Positions 30,171 to 41,226 of a stretch of DNA of 64,000 nucleotides are shown here, piece by piece. Source of the DNA: Azospirillum doebereinerae (GTDB lineage: Bacteria; Pseudomonadota; Alphaproteobacteria; Azospirillales; Azospirillaceae). Positions within the stretch are counted from its first letter, which is position 1, and every line of letters begins with the position of its first letter. The DNA is taken from NCBI RefSeq assembly GCF_003989665.1, contig NZ_RZIJ01000005.1, forward strand, positions 124,001 through 188,000. The letters are read 5' to 3'. The notes under the pieces are model-generated. The model was not told the DNA's origin. It was given only the letters and a program-made list of their open reading frames with translations, and did not search any database. The translations under genes were made by a program, and so were the position numbers.

Positions 30171-31502
30171 TCATTTGCCGATGCAGAAATCCCGGAAGAT
30201 GATCTCCAGCAGGTCTTCCACATCGACCCGCCCGGTGATGCGGCCTAGCGCCCGGCTGGCCAAGCGGATGTCCTCCGCCGCCAGCTCCGGCAAGGGCGCC
30301 GACAACGCGCGTTCCAGCGAAGCTCGGCATTCCTCCAGCGCGGCGCGGTGGCGCGCACGGGTCAGGGACGGGGTGCCGCCTACCGCCAGACGCTCCGCGC
30401 TAAACGCCGCCAAACACTTTTCAAGATCGACCAGACCGGCACCGCTGCGGGCGGAGACCGGAATAGGAGTCTGTCCACCGATCAGCGGAAGCGGGGAGTC
30501 GGACAGGTCGCGCTTGTTGACCGCCACCACCGTGTCCGCGTCGATGAGCGCCAGGGTGGCCGGGTCGAGGTCGGGCAGGGCGGTCGCGTCGAACACGGCG
30601 ACCTTCACGTCGGCCCGGGCCGCCCGGTCGCGGGCGCGGCGGATGCCTTCCTCCTCGACCTCGTCGGCCGCCGCCTCGCGCAAGCCGGCCGTGTCGGCCA
30701 GCACCACGGGATAGCCGCCGAGATCGAGGTGCACTTCGATCACGTCGCGGGTGGTGCCGGCGCGGGCCGAGACGATGGCCGCGTCCCGCCGGGCGAGCGC
30801 GTTCAGCAGGCTGGACTTGCCGGCGTTGGGGGCGCCGACGATGGCGATGTGCAGCCCCTCGCGCAGCCGCTCGCCACGCCCGCCGTCGTCCAGATGCGCG
30901 GCAATCTCCGCGATCAGGCGTTCCACCACCGGCCGCACCGCGTCGGCGACACCGCCCGGCAAATCCTCGTCAGCGAAGTCGATGTCGGCTTCGATGTGGG
31001 CGAGGGCGCGGGTCAGCCGGTCCCGCCAGCCGTCGTAGAGTCGCCCCAGCGCGCCGTCCATCTGACGCAGGGCCTGCCGGCGTTGGGCGGTGGTCTCGGC
31101 GTCGATCAGGTCGGCGACCGCCTCGGCCTCCGTCAGGTCGAGCTTGCCGTTCTCGAAGGCGCGGCGGGTGAACTCGCCGGGCTCGGCAAGGCGCAGGCCG
31201 GGCAGGGCGGCCAGGGCCTCGATCACCCCGGTCACCACGGCCCGTCCGCCATGCAGGTGAAGCTCCACCACATCCTCGCCGGTGAAGCTGGCGGGCGCCG
31301 TGAAGCGCAACACCAGCGCGTCGTCGAGCGCGTCGCCGGTCGCGGGATCGCGCAAGGTCGCGAGGGTGGCACGGCGCGGTTCGGGCAGCGGCCGTCCGCT
31401 CAGCGCGGTGAGGGCGGATCCGGCGCCGGGGCCTGAAACGCGAACCACCGCCACACCGGAGCGTCCGGGGGCGGTGGCGAGCGCGAAAATCGTCGCGGTC
31501 AT
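30171..31502 (-). CDS. mnmE: tRNA modification GTPase MnmE
   Basis: A 443-residue GTPase working with MnmG. The N-terminal folate-binding domain opens with TIFALATAPGRSGVAVVRVS. The G domain carries GAPNAGKSSLLN (G1), TTRD (G2), DTAGLRE (G3) and NKRD (G4). The C-terminus ends in the invariant FCIGK, whose Cys is needed for function. Length fits the family. A perfect parS lies between its stop and mnmG. Confidence 0.98.
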   Translation of the reverse strand: MTATIFALATAPGRSGVAVVRVSGPGAGSALTALSGRPLPEPRRATLATLRDPATGDALDDALVLRFTAPASFTGEDVVELHLHGGRAVVTGVIEALAALPGLRLAEPGEFTRRAFENGKLDLTEAEAVADLIDAETTAQRRQALRQMDGALGRLYDGWRDRLTRALAHIEADIDFADEDLPGGVADAVRPVVERLIAEIAAHLDDGGRGERLREGLHIAIVGAPNAGKSSLLNALARRDAAIVSARAGTTRDVIEVHLDLGGYPVVLADTAGLREAAADEVEEEGIRRARDRAARADVKVAVFDATALPDLDPATLALIDADTVVAVNKRDLSDSPLPLIGGQTPIPVSARSGAGLVDLEKCLAAFSAERLAVGGTPSLTRARHRAALEECRASLERALSAPLPELAAEDIRLASRALGRITGRVDVEDLLEIIFRDFCIGK

Positions 31503-31521
31503 GTCTGTGTCGGATCCGGTC

Positions 31522-31881
31522 TCAGCCGCGCTGGTCGGGGCGAAGGGCGCGCTGCTCGGTCGTCAGCATCAGGCGGTCGACCCGGCGGCCTTCGACCATG
31601 TGGGTTTGCAGGATCTCGTCCACGTCGGCCGGGCTGCGGTAGGTGTACCAGACGCCGTCCGGGTAGATGACCAGGGTCGGCCCCAGTTCGCAGCGGTCCA
31701 GGCAGCCGGCGGAGTTGATCCGGACCTTGCCGTCGAAGCCCAGCTCGCGGGCGCGGGCCTTCATGTAATCGCGCAGCTTCTCCGCCCCGTGGGCGGCACA
31801 GGATCCGCGCTTGTGCCCATCGGGGCGGCGGTTCGTGCAGCAGAAGACGTGCGCTTCAAAATAAGGTTTCGGATCGCTCAC
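31522..31881 (-). CDS. Thioredoxin-like [2Fe-2S] ferredoxin
   Basis: A 119-residue protein. Four conserved-type Cys residues occur in two pairs: FCCTNRRPDGHKRGSC near the N-terminus and SAGCLDRCELGPTLVIYPDG near the middle. This is the pattern of thioredoxin-fold 2Fe-2S ferredoxins. They carry electrons to unknown partners. The GTG start at 31881 is supported by AGGAAGG directly upstream and overlaps the DUF6489 stop (GTGA). An ATG at 31923 would add 14 Pro/Gly-rich residues. It is 19 bases upstream of the mnmE stop region on the same strand. Confidence 0.9.
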   Translation of the reverse strand: MSDPKPYFEAHVFCCTNRRPDGHKRGSCAAHGAEKLRDYMKARARELGFDGKVRINSAGCLDRCELGPTLVIYPDGVWYTYRSPADVDEILQTHMVEGRRVDRLMLTTEQRALRPDQRG

Positions 31882-32129
31882 TTTCGTCCTTCCTGGCCCA
31901 GGGCCGACGCCATCTGGGACCAAAACATCTTCTGCAACTGTTCCATTCCCTGGATGCCGGCGGGAAGCCAGGTCTTCAGCAGGGTTTCCGGGTCCATGGC
32001 GTGGAGGTTGGCGCGCATGCTCTCCTGGATGTCCTGCATGATGGCGTCCTGCATCGGCTTGACGTCCGGCAGGCCCAGGAAATGCCGGGCCTCCTCAGGC
32101 GTGCAGTCGATGTCCACGGTGATCTTCAT
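31878..32129 (-). CDS. DUF6489 family small protein
   Basis: An 83-residue protein that starts MKITVDIDCTPEEARHFLGL and ends WSQMASALGQEGRK, the pattern I recall for the alphaproteobacterial DUF6489 family. The function is unknown. The C-terminal helix FWSQMASA resembles short amphipathic segments in granule-associated proteins, but that is weak. The ATG at 32129 is used; a start at 32285 adds 52 residues with no conservation. It shares a GTGA overlap with the ferredoxin gene, so both are made from one message. Confidence 0.78.
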   Translation of the reverse strand: MKITVDIDCTPEEARHFLGLPDVKPMQDAIMQDIQESMRANLHAMDPETLLKTWLPAGIQGMEQLQKMFWSQMASALGQEGRK

Positions 32130-32318
32130 GCCCGAGCCCTCCCGATGCGGACGGGCGGGGGTGCCCGTCGAAGGAAATTTTGGGGTTGAGCGCCGCATCG
32201 GCTCATGCCCCACTATACAGATAGGATGCATTGGCGCAACGCCACCACAGTGCCACCTTGTTGCCAAGCGCTTCACCGGGAACAACGGCTTTCAACGCCT
32301 CATCGATGGGACACCGCC

Positions 32319-34361
<2,043 letters not shown>

Positions 34362-34399
34362 GCCTCAAGGCCAAGTAAGGATAAGATAGGAGGACACCC

Positions 34400-34912
34400 A
34401 TGGACCGCCGAACCGGACAGCTGACCGTAGACAGCCCGCTCGGGCCTCTGCGGCTGACCAGCCAGGACGGCGCCCTGACCGTGCTGGGTTGGGGACAGGC
34501 AGAGTGTGAAGCCTCCGACGCGGTGCTGGACGAGACGGCCCGGCAGTTGGAGGCGTATTTCGCCGGACGGCTTCACCGCTTCGACCTGCCGCTGAAACCG
34601 GCGGGGACGGCCTTCCGGCAAAGCGTCTGGGCGGCGATGCTGGCAATCCCCTATGGCGGCACCCTGACCTATGGCGGGGTGGCGCGTGTCTTGGGCAGCG
34701 CGCCGCGCGCGGTCGGCGGAGCCTGCGGAGCCAACCCGATCCCGGTCATCATCCCCTGTCACCGCATCCTGGGCGGGGGCGGCGCACCCGGCGGCTATTC
34801 GGGACAGGGCGGGCTGGAGACCAAGGCGTGGCTGCTCGACCTGGAGCGCCGCCACGCGCCCGAAGCGGCAAAGCCGGTCCCCCAGGCGGCGGTCCAGTTC
34901 GCGCTGCTCTGA
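34400..34912 (+). CDS. ogt: Methylated-DNA-[protein]-cysteine S-methyltransferase
   Basis: A 170-residue suicide repair protein that takes the methyl group from O6-methylguanine. The acceptor Cys lies in VIIPCHRILGGGGAPGGYSG, preceded by the DNA-binding segment FRQSVWAAMLAIPYGGTLTY and RAVGGACGANPIPV. Length matches Ogt, so there is no Ada-type regulatory domain. It follows the YyaL-type gene by 38 bases and precedes the quinone oxidoreductase by 48 bases, so the three may form one transcription unit. Confidence 0.96.
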   Translation: MDRRTGQLTVDSPLGPLRLTSQDGALTVLGWGQAECEASDAVLDETARQLEAYFAGRLHRFDLPLKPAGTAFRQSVWAAMLAIPYGGTLTYGGVARVLGSAPRAVGGACGANPIPVIIPCHRILGGGGAPGGYSGQGGLETKAWLLDLERRHAPEAAKPVPQAAVQFALL

Positions 34913-34960
34913 CACGCGGCATCCGACAAGAAAATCCAAACCGAAGGGAACGACACCATC

Positions 34961-35935
34961 ATGGTTCATGCCATCCGCATCCACGAACAGGGCGGACCGG
35001 ACGTCCTGCGCTGGGAGGAAATCGAGGTCGGGGAGCCCGGCCCCGGTCAGGCCCGAATTCGCCAGACGGCGGTCGGGCTGAACTACATCGACACCTACCA
35101 CCGCTCCGGTGCCTACAAGCTGCCGAGCTTCCCGGCCATCCTCGGCACCGCCGCGACCGGCGTGGTCGAGGCGGTCGGCCCGGACGTGACGACGCTGAAG
35201 GCCGGCGACCGGGTCGGCTACGCGCCGCTGATCGGCGCCTACGCCGAAGCCCGGCTGGTTCCCGTCGACCGGCTGGTGCCGCTGCCGTCCTGGATGGACG
35301 AGCAGGCGACCGCCGCCATGCTGTTGCAGGGGCTGACCGCGCAGTATCTGCTGCGCTCGACCTACGCGGTGCAGCCCGGCGACACCATCCTGGTCCAGGC
35401 CGCCGCCGGCGGGGTCGGGTTGCTGCTGTGCCAATGGGCCAAGCATCTCGGCGCCACGGTCATCGGCACGGTCGGCTCCGACGAGAAGGCGGAACTCGCC
35501 AAGTCGCATGGCTGCGACCACACCATCGTCTACACCCGCGAGGATTTCGTCGCGCGGGTGAAGGATTTGACGGACGGGCAGGGCGTTCCCGTCGTCTACG
35601 ACGGCGTCGGCAAGACCACCTTCCTGAAAGGTCTGGACTGCTTGCGCCCGCGCGGGCTGATGGCGCTGTTCGGGGCGGCGTCCGGCGCGCCGGAGCCGTT
35701 CGACCTCGGCCTGCTGGCGTCCAAGGGATCGCTCTACGTCACCCGCCCGACGCTGTACACCTACGTCGCCAAGCGCGAGGATTTGATGGGCGCGGCGGCA
35801 GACCTGTTCGACGCGGTGAAGGCCGGCGGCGTCAGCATCAAGGTCAACCAGAGCTTCCCACTCCGCGAGGCCGCCGCCGCGCACCGCGCGCTGGAAGCCC
35901 GCGAGACGACCGGCTCGACGGTGCTGTTGCCGTAA
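34961..35935 (+). CDS. qor: NADPH:quinone oxidoreductase (zeta-crystallin type)
   Basis: A 324-residue zinc-free medium-chain reductase. It starts VHAIRIHEQGGPDVLRWEEI, carries the cofactor motif VQAAAGGVGLLLCQWAKHLG (AxxGxxG) and the NADPH-side GTVGSDEKAELAKSHGCDH. There is no structural zinc Cys cluster, which fits quinone reductases rather than alcohol dehydrogenases. It lies downstream of ogt and converges on dnaQ. Confidence 0.93.
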   Translation: MVHAIRIHEQGGPDVLRWEEIEVGEPGPGQARIRQTAVGLNYIDTYHRSGAYKLPSFPAILGTAATGVVEAVGPDVTTLKAGDRVGYAPLIGAYAEARLVPVDRLVPLPSWMDEQATAAMLLQGLTAQYLLRSTYAVQPGDTILVQAAAGGVGLLLCQWAKHLGATVIGTVGSDEKAELAKSHGCDHTIVYTREDFVARVKDLTDGQGVPVVYDGVGKTTFLKGLDCLRPRGLMALFGAASGAPEPFDLGLLASKGSLYVTRPTLYTYVAKREDLMGAAADLFDAVKAGGVSIKVNQSFPLREAAAAHRALEARETTGSTVLLP

Positions 35936-35952
35936 AAAGTCCTGCCTCGTTT

Positions 35953-36010
35953 GCCTCCTCACCAACCCTCTCCCGCTGACAAGCGGGGGAAGGGTTAGGG
36001 AGGGAGCAAG
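35953..36010. repeat. Intergenic hairpin repeat, short variant (copy 3)
   Basis: Between the convergent qor and dnaQ genes, AACCCTCTCCCGC (35964-35976) and GCGGGGGAAGGGTT (35983-35996) pair around TGACAA, and the block ends TAGGGAGGGAGC. It shares the CCCTCCCGC-type arms with the longer elements at 12540 and 25174 but has only one hairpin. It probably doubles as a bidirectional terminator. Confidence 0.7.
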
Positions 36011-36031
36011 CGGGGCTGCACCCACTCCATC

Positions 36032-36712
36032 TTACTCCGCCAGCCAGAGCGGGCTCTTCAGCTTCTTGAGAAGCTCGCCGTGCGCGGCGGTCTCCTCCGC
36101 GCTGAGGGCGAAGATGCGGGCTTCGCGGAAGGGGCGGTCGATGCGGACCGAGGCAACGCCGCCCTTATTGACCGGACCGGAGGCAAGCGCCAGACCGGCC
36201 TGACGGCCGCCACGCAGCTCCAGATAGACTTCCGCCAGCAGCTGGGCGTCGAGCAAGGCGCCGTGCAGCGTGCGGCCGGCGTTGTCGACGCCGAAGCGCT
36301 TGCACAGCGCGTCGAGCGACGCGGGCGAGCCGGGGAACTTCTGCCGCGCCATCAGCAGCGTGTCGATGGCGCGTTCCTTCGGCATCGTCGGGTAGCCGGC
36401 GATCTTCAGCTCCCAATTCAGGAAGGTCATGTCGAAGGCGGCGTTGTGGATGACCAGCGGCGCGTCGCCGATGAAGGCGACGAACTCGGCGGCGACGTCG
36501 TTGAACAGCGGCTTGTCCGCCAGGAAGTCGGAACTCAGGCCGTGGACCGCGAAGGCCTCGGCCGGCATGTCGCGCTCGGGGTTCAGGTAGACGTGGAAGC
36601 GCTCGCCGGTGGCGACGTGGTTGACCAGCTCGATGCAGCCGATCTCGACCAACCGGTGTCCCTCCTCCGGCTTGAAGCCCGTGGTTTCGGTGTCGAGAAC
36701 GATTTCACGCAT
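36032..36712 (-). CDS. dnaQ: DNA polymerase III epsilon subunit (3'-5' proofreading exonuclease)
   Basis: A 226-residue DEDDh exonuclease. Exo I is LDTETTGF at the N-terminus, Exo II is IHNAAFDMTFLNWEL, and Exo III is HGALLDAQLLAEVYLEL with the catalytic His and Asp. The C-terminal tail of about 50 residues should bind the polymerase alpha subunit. The ATG at 36712 is used; the extended start at 36808 would run through the end of coaE. The two genes overlap by eight bases. Confidence 0.97.
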   Translation of the reverse strand: MREIVLDTETTGFKPEEGHRLVEIGCIELVNHVATGERFHVYLNPERDMPAEAFAVHGLSSDFLADKPLFNDVAAEFVAFIGDAPLVIHNAAFDMTFLNWELKIAGYPTMPKERAIDTLLMARQKFPGSPASLDALCKRFGVDNAGRTLHGALLDAQLLAEVYLELRGGRQAGLALASGPVNKGGVASVRIDRPFREARIFALSAEETAAHGELLKKLKSPLWLAE

Positions 36713-37364
36713 GATGGACCTGCCCCATTTTCCCGAATTTGGGTTGGTACCCCCGCACCGGCCAATGCCGGCCGGGACGGTGCCGAACGGCGCGCAGAAT
36801 GCACGCAAGCGCCCGCCGCGTCACCAGCCGACCGGCTCCGGTCGGAACGACGTGGTCGGCGCGCCGCCGCTTCTCGGCGTCAGGGGTCTGGCGCGCGAGG
36901 ATTCCGGCGAACTTCTCCGGTGTCATGCCGGGGCGGGCGAGGACGCGGGCCTTCTGCACGACGAAGGGGGCGGAGACCACGACGGTTGCGTCAACCCGGC
37001 GCTCGCCCCCGGTCTCGAACAACAGCGGGATGTCGAGCACCACAACCTTCGCGCCGCGCCGCGCCGCGCGGGCGATGAAGTCGCGCTGCGTCGCCTGGAC
37101 CATGGGGTGAAGGATCGCCTCCAGCCGGGTCAGCGCCGCCGGGTCGCGGAACACCGCCGCGCCCAGCGCCGGGCGGCTCACCGCCCCGTCGATGACGGCA
37201 CCGGGAAAGGCGGCGTCGATGGCGGGAACGGCGCGGCCCCCCTTGGCCAGCAGCCCATGGACGACCGCGTCGGAATCGCAGACCGGCGCGCCCATCGCCG
37301 CCAGCATCCGCGCGGCCGTGCTCTTGCCCATGCCGATGGAGCCGGTGAGGCCAAGCACGATCAT
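36705..37364 (-). CDS. coaE: Dephospho-CoA kinase
   Basis: A 219-residue P-loop kinase for the last step of coenzyme A synthesis. It shows LTGSIGMGKSTAARML at the N-terminus, CDSDAVVHGLLAKGG, and the lid-side VVLDIPLLFETGGERRVDAT. The C-terminal tail is about 20 residues longer than E. coli CoaE and overlaps the dnaQ start. It sits 21 bases after aroE in the same cluster as maf and ppsR, an order conserved next to alphaproteobacterial origins. Confidence 0.96.
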   Translation of the reverse strand: MIVLGLTGSIGMGKSTAARMLAAMGAPVCDSDAVVHGLLAKGGRAVPAIDAAFPGAVIDGAVSRPALGAAVFRDPAALTRLEAILHPMVQATQRDFIARAARRGAKVVVLDIPLLFETGGERRVDATVVVSAPFVVQKARVLARPGMTPEKFAGILARQTPDAEKRRRADHVVPTGAGRLVTRRALACILRAVRHRPGRHWPVRGYQPKFGKMGQVHHA

Positions 37365-37385
37365 CGCCCAATCACCATCGCCGGC

Positions 37386-38225
37386 TCAGCCTTCCAGGAC
37401 GATGCGGGCGAGATCCGGCGTCACCTCCGGCTCGACGCCGAACCACGCCTGGAAGCCAGGACGGGCCTGATGCAGCAGCATGCCCAGCCCGTCCACCGCC
37501 CGGTTGCCGCGCGACCGCGCCGCCACCAGCAGCGGCGTGTCGAGCGGCGTGTAGACGATGTCGTTGACGACCGCCGCAACGGGCAGGGCGCGCAGGTCGA
37601 GATCGAGCGGCGGATGCCCGGTCATGCCCTGGGTCGTGGTGTTGACCAGCAGGGCGGCGCCCTCCAGGGCGGTTTCACGTGAAACCCAATCCACCACCGC
37701 GATCGGACCGCCGATGTCCGCGGCCAGTTCCTCGGCCCGCGCGCGGGTGCGGTTGACGAGGCGGATCTCCGGCGCACCGGCGTCGAGCAGCGCCACGGCG
37801 ACCGCGCGCGCGGCCCCACCGGCGCCGATCACCACGGCCGGACCCTGTTCGGCGCTCCAGTCGCGGCAGCCGGCCTTGACGTTCTCAAGGAAGCCGAAAC
37901 CATCGGTGTTGCCGCCCTCCAGCGTGCCGTCCGCGTGGACGACGATGGTGTTGACGGCGCCCATGCGCCGGGCCGTCGCGTCGAGCCGGTCGACGGTGCG
38001 GAAGGCGATCTCCTTGAACGGCACCGTGACGTTGCAGCCACGAAAGCCCAAAGCGGGCAGGGCGCGGATCGCCTGTTCGGCGCGCTCGGGCGGCACCGCC
38101 AGCGGCACATAGGCGCCGTCGATTCCGTAGCGCTCCAGCCAATGCCCGTGCAGCCGGGGGGAGCGTGAATGCCCGATCGGCCAGCCCATCACGCCGGCCA
38201 GCCTCGCCTTGCCGCTGATCGTCAT
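37386..38225 (-). CDS. aroE: Shikimate dehydrogenase
   Basis: A 279-residue NADP enzyme of aromatic amino acid synthesis. It carries [17 protein letters not shown] at the N-terminus, the catalytic Lys in [16 protein letters not shown], the cofactor motif [11 protein letters not shown] and VNTTTQGM. The ATG at 38225 overlaps the maf stop (ATGA). A perfectly palindromic parS-like sequence, GGTTTCACGTGAAACC, lies within its coding sequence at 37671-37686. Confidence 0.97.
   Translation of the reverse strand: MTISGKARLAGVMGWPIGHSRSPRLHGHWLERYGIDGAYVPLAVPPERAEQAIRALPALGFRGCNVTVPFKEIAFRTVDRLDATARRMGAVNTIVVHADGTLEGGNTDGFGFLENVKAGCRDWSAEQGPAVVIGAGGAARAVAVALLDAGAPEIRLVNRTRARAEELAADIGGPIAVVDWVSRETALEGAALLVNTTTQGMTGHPPLDLDLRALPVAAVVNDIVYTPLDTPLLVAARSRGNRAVDGLGMLLHQARPGFQAWFGVEPEVTPDLARIVLEG
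37671..37686. other. parS-like site inside aroE
   Basis: GGTTTCACGTGAAACC matches 14 of 16 bases of the parS consensus and is a perfect palindrome; only the outermost pair differs. It lies in aroE, about 2 kb from the probable origin. It encodes part of [10 protein letters not shown]. ParB binding is likely but weaker than at the 30127 site. Confidence 0.82.
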
Positions 38226-38833
38226 TCCGTTCCCACTCCGTGCACGCGCAGAAACCCGAGCAGCGGCAGCAGCGGCAGCCCGAGGATGGTGAAGAAGTCG
38301 CCCTCGACCTTCTGGAACAGCTGGGCGCCCAAACCTTCCAACTGATAGGCGCCGACCGAATGCAGCACCTCCTCGCCGGCCCGGTCGAGGTAGTCGTCGA
38401 GAAAGGCCTCGCTGAACCAGCGCATGGTCAGCTTGGCGCGGTCCACCTTGTGCCAAAGCCGCTGGCCGTCGCGCAGGACCACCGCGCAGCTCACAAGCTG
38501 GTGGGTCTTGCCGCGCAGGCTCAGCAACTGGTCGCGGGCGCCGGCGCGGTCGGCCGGCTTGTCGAACCAGATTCCCTCGCAATCCAGCATCTGGTCGGCG
38601 CCGATCACCAGCGCGCCCGGATGGCGGCGGGTCACGCGCTGCGCCTTCAGCTCGGCCAGGGCCTCGGCCACGGCGTCGGCGGGGACGCCCTCGGCGCGGC
38701 CGGCGAGCTTCACCTCCTCCTCGTCCACCAGAGGCTTGTCGAGGATGGCGGTCAGCCCGGCGCGTTCCAGCATGGCGGCCCTGGTCCGCGACCCGGACGC
38801 CAGCACCAGCGCCGGCTGGGTTGGCGGGCTCAT
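38222..38833 (-). CDS. maf: Maf family nucleotide pyrophosphatase
   Basis: A 203-residue Maf/HAM1-fold house-cleaning pyrophosphatase. It begins [19 protein letters not shown], has the conserved acidic DEEEVK motif, [18 protein letters not shown] and a C-terminal [16 protein letters not shown]. The ATG at 38833 overlaps the ppsR stop (ATGA). Maf, aroE, coaE and dnaQ are in one minus-strand run moving away from the origin, so they are co-oriented with replication. Confidence 0.94.
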   Translation of the reverse strand: MSPPTQPALVLASGSRTRAAMLERAGLTAILDKPLVDEEEVKLAGRAEGVPADAVAEALAELKAQRVTRRHPGALVIGADQMLDCEGIWFDKPADRAGARDQLLSLRGKTHQLVSCAVVLRDGQRLWHKVDRAKLTMRWFSEAFLDDYLDRAGEEVLHSVGAYQLEGLGAQLFQKVEGDFFTILGLPLLPLLGFLRVHGVGTE

Positions 38834-39684
38834 CAGATGCCGCCTTCGGGCTTGCGCCCGTCCGGCATCAGGCCGGTGCTCTGGCGGCGGGCGAGCAGCA
38901 TCATGATCTCCGAGGCCGTCTCCTCGATGGAGCGGCGCGACACGTTGATGACCGGCCATTTGTGGCGGCTGAACAGGCGGCGCGCCTCGGCCACCTCGTT
39001 GCGCACGATCTCCGGGTCGGCGTAGTCGGAATCCTCGCCCTGGTTCAGCAGCTTCAGCCGGTTGCGGCGGATCTGGACCAGCTGGTCGGGGTCCTTGGTC
39101 AGCCCGACGATCAGCGGGCGGGTCAGCAGGCTGATTTCCGGCGGCAGGGTGGTGCCCGGCACCAGCGGGATGTTGGCCGCCTTGATGCCCCGGTTCGCCA
39201 GATAGATGCAGGTCGGCGTCTTCGACGTGCGCGACACGCCGATCAGCACCACGTCGGCCTCGTGCAAATCCCAGTTCGACTGGCCGTCGTCGTGGGACAG
39301 CGCGAAGTCCACCGCGTCCATGCGGCTGAAGTACTCCGCGTCCAGCGCGTGCTGGCGGCCGGGCTGACGCTGGGATTCGACGCCGAGGAAGGCGGCGAGC
39401 GCGTTGATCAGCGGATCGAGAACCGGAATGCAGGGAACCTGCAGCTCGCGGCAGAAATCCTGGAGCCTGCGGCGAAGCGTCTCATCCACCAGCGTGAACA
39501 TGACGAGCCCGTGGTTGTCCTTGATCCCCTCCAGCACGAGATCGAGCTGCCGGTCGGTCCGCACGAGGTTCCAGAAATGCTCGACCGGGCGCACATCGTC
39601 GAACTGGATCACGCAGGCGCGCGCCACGCTGTTGATCGTCTCGCCCGTCGCATCGGACACGAGATGTAGATGGAACTGTTTCAT
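38833..39684 (-). CDS. ppsR: Pyruvate, phosphate dikinase regulatory protein (DUF299)
   Basis: A 283-residue bifunctional kinase/phosphorylase that switches PPDK or PEP synthase activity. It opens [20 protein letters not shown], has the unusual P-loop [18 protein letters not shown] and the C-terminal [16 protein letters not shown]. The ATG at 39684 faces the probable origin. This gene beside hemE, with the origin between them, reproduces the Caulobacter layout (its homologue was once called RP001). Confidence 0.95.
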   Translation of the reverse strand: MKQFHLHLVSDATGETINSVARACVIQFDDVRPVEHFWNLVRTDRQLDLVLEGIKDNHGLVMFTLVDETLRRRLQDFCRELQVPCIPVLDPLINALAAFLGVESQRQPGRQHALDAEYFSRMDAVDFALSHDDGQSNWDLHEADVVLIGVSRTSKTPTCIYLANRGIKAANIPLVPGTTLPPEISLLTRPLIVGLTKDPDQLVQIRRNRLKLLNQGEDSDYADPEIVRNEVAEARRLFSRHKWPVINVSRRSIEETASEIMMLLARRQSTGLMPDGRKPEGGI

Positions 39685-39689
39685 CCGTC

Positions 39690-40080
39690 CCCAACATGCT
39701 GTGGAGAAAACGGCGTCTTTTGTGGACAACCGGATCCCCCTCGATTCCATCCGGAAACCGGGACTCCCCCTCCCCCTCTCGGCCCCCTGCGGAACAACTC
39801 CGCCGAACGGTCCGCGAGACGGGAGAATCCCCGGATCCCCGCCTTGTTATCCACGGGATTCCCGCGCTTCCACCTATAGCATTTCCGCCGTTTCCGGGGG
39901 TAGCCCTCCGAATCGTCCACAGGCTGCCGCACAGCCCCGGATCCGGCCCCGGATCTGTGGATGGATTCGTGGACGACGGGGATTACCGTTATCCACAGGC
40001 ACCCACTACATCCTCTTCCTTTCCAACCTAAAAAAAAAAGAATAGTGAAGGGGGACAAAGAAACCCGATCCGGGAACGCA
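39690..40080. other. oriC: Probable chromosomal replication origin (oriC)
   Basis: A 401-base gene-free region between ppsR (minus) and hemE (plus). DnaA-box-like 9-mers: TTATCCACA at 39989-39997 (perfect), TTATCCACG at 39847-39855, TCGTCCACA at 39913-39921, and on the other strand TTCTCCACA at 39700-39708, TTGTCCACA at 39721-39729, CCATCCACA at 39956-39964 and TCGTCCACG at 39968-39976. A run of ten A begins at 40030 beside an AT-richer stretch that could be the unwinding element. Five GANTC sites lie between 39743 and 39968. The position, gene neighbours, flanking strand bias and parS sites all point the same way. Confidence 0.85.
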
Positions 40081-40085
40081 TCGCC

Positions 40086-41162
40086 TTGTCCGTCACCAGC
40101 CTGCCCGACACCGCCGCCAAGCCCGCCCTCAAGCCGATGCTCGCCGCCTTGGCGGGCGAGACGCGCGCGCGTCCGCCCTTCTGGCTGATGCGGCAGGCCG
40201 GCCGCTACCTGCCGGAATACCGCGAGCTGCGGGCCAAGGCGGGCGGCTTCCTCGACCTCTGCTACACGCCCGACTTCGCCGTCGAGGTGACCTTGCAGCC
40301 GCTGCGCCGCTACGGCATGGACGCGGCCATCCTGTTCTCCGACATCCTGGTGGTGCCGCACGCCCTGGGCCAGCCGTTGGCCTATCTGGAAGGGGAGGGG
40401 CCGAAGCTCGATCCGATCCGTAACGTCGAGGAGCTGTCCCGCCTGTCGCGCGACCGCTTCCACGAGACGCTGGCGCCGGTCTACGAGACGGTCCGCCGGC
40501 TGTCCGGTGCCATCCCCGCCGACACCACGCTGATCGGCTTCGCGGGGGCTCCTTGGACCATTGCGTGCTACATGGTCGAGGGGGGCGGGTCGAAGGAGTA
40601 CGCCCACGTCAAGCGCTGGGCCTACGGCGACCCTGTCGGCTTCGCCCGGTTGATGGATTTGCTGGTCGAGGTGACCGCCGACTACCTCTGCGCCCAGATC
40701 GACGCCGGGGCGGAGGTCGTGCAGCTGTTCGACAGCTGGGCGGGGGTCCTGCCGATCGGTCCGTTCCGCCGCTGGGTGATCGAGCCGACGCGCCGCATCG
40801 TGGCGCTGGTCAAGGAACGCCACCCGACCGTGCCGGTGATCGGCTTCCCGCGCGGGGCGGGGCACGCCTACGAGGACTACGTGTCGGACAGCGGGGTGGA
40901 CGCCGTCGGGCTCGACACCACCGTGTCGCCGCTGTGGGCCGCGCGCAACCTCCAGAGCCGGCTGCCGGTGCAGGGCAACCTCGACCCGATCCTGCTGGCG
41001 ACCGGCGGCAAGGCGCTGCGCGACGGGGCCGACGAGATCCTGGACGCGCTGTCGGCCCGGCCCTTCGTGTTCAACCTGGGCCACGGCGTCATCCAGACGA
41101 CCCCGCCGGAGAACGTCGCCGCCCTGGCCGAACAGCTGCGCCGCTGGCCCGAGCGCGGGTAA
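40086..41162 (+). CDS. hemE: Uroporphyrinogen decarboxylase
   Basis: A 358-residue cytosolic enzyme converting uroporphyrinogen III to coproporphyrinogen III. The signature [20 protein letters not shown] lies near residues 32-51, followed by [12 protein letters not shown] and [20 protein letters not shown]. The start is a TTG at 40086, because the next in-frame ATG (40137) leaves only about 15 residues before the first conserved block. The leader overlaps the edge of the origin, so hemE transcription begins in or near oriC, as in Caulobacter. Confidence 0.95.
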   Translation: MSVTSLPDTAAKPALKPMLAALAGETRARPPFWLMRQAGRYLPEYRELRAKAGGFLDLCYTPDFAVEVTLQPLRRYGMDAAILFSDILVVPHALGQPLAYLEGEGPKLDPIRNVEELSRLSRDRFHETLAPVYETVRRLSGAIPADTTLIGFAGAPWTIACYMVEGGGSKEYAHVKRWAYGDPVGFARLMDLLVEVTADYLCAQIDAGAEVVQLFDSWAGVLPIGPFRRWVIEPTRRIVALVKERHPTVPVIGFPRGAGHAYEDYVSDSGVDAVGLDTTVSPLWAARNLQSRLPVQGNLDPILLATGGKALRDGADEILDALSARPFVFNLGHGVIQTTPPENVAALAEQLRRWPERG

Positions 41163-41226
41163 GGACCGACAGAAACTCGGCGAGGGGGCTGGACACGGGC
41201 ACGGCGAGGCTCCAGTTTACCGGACC

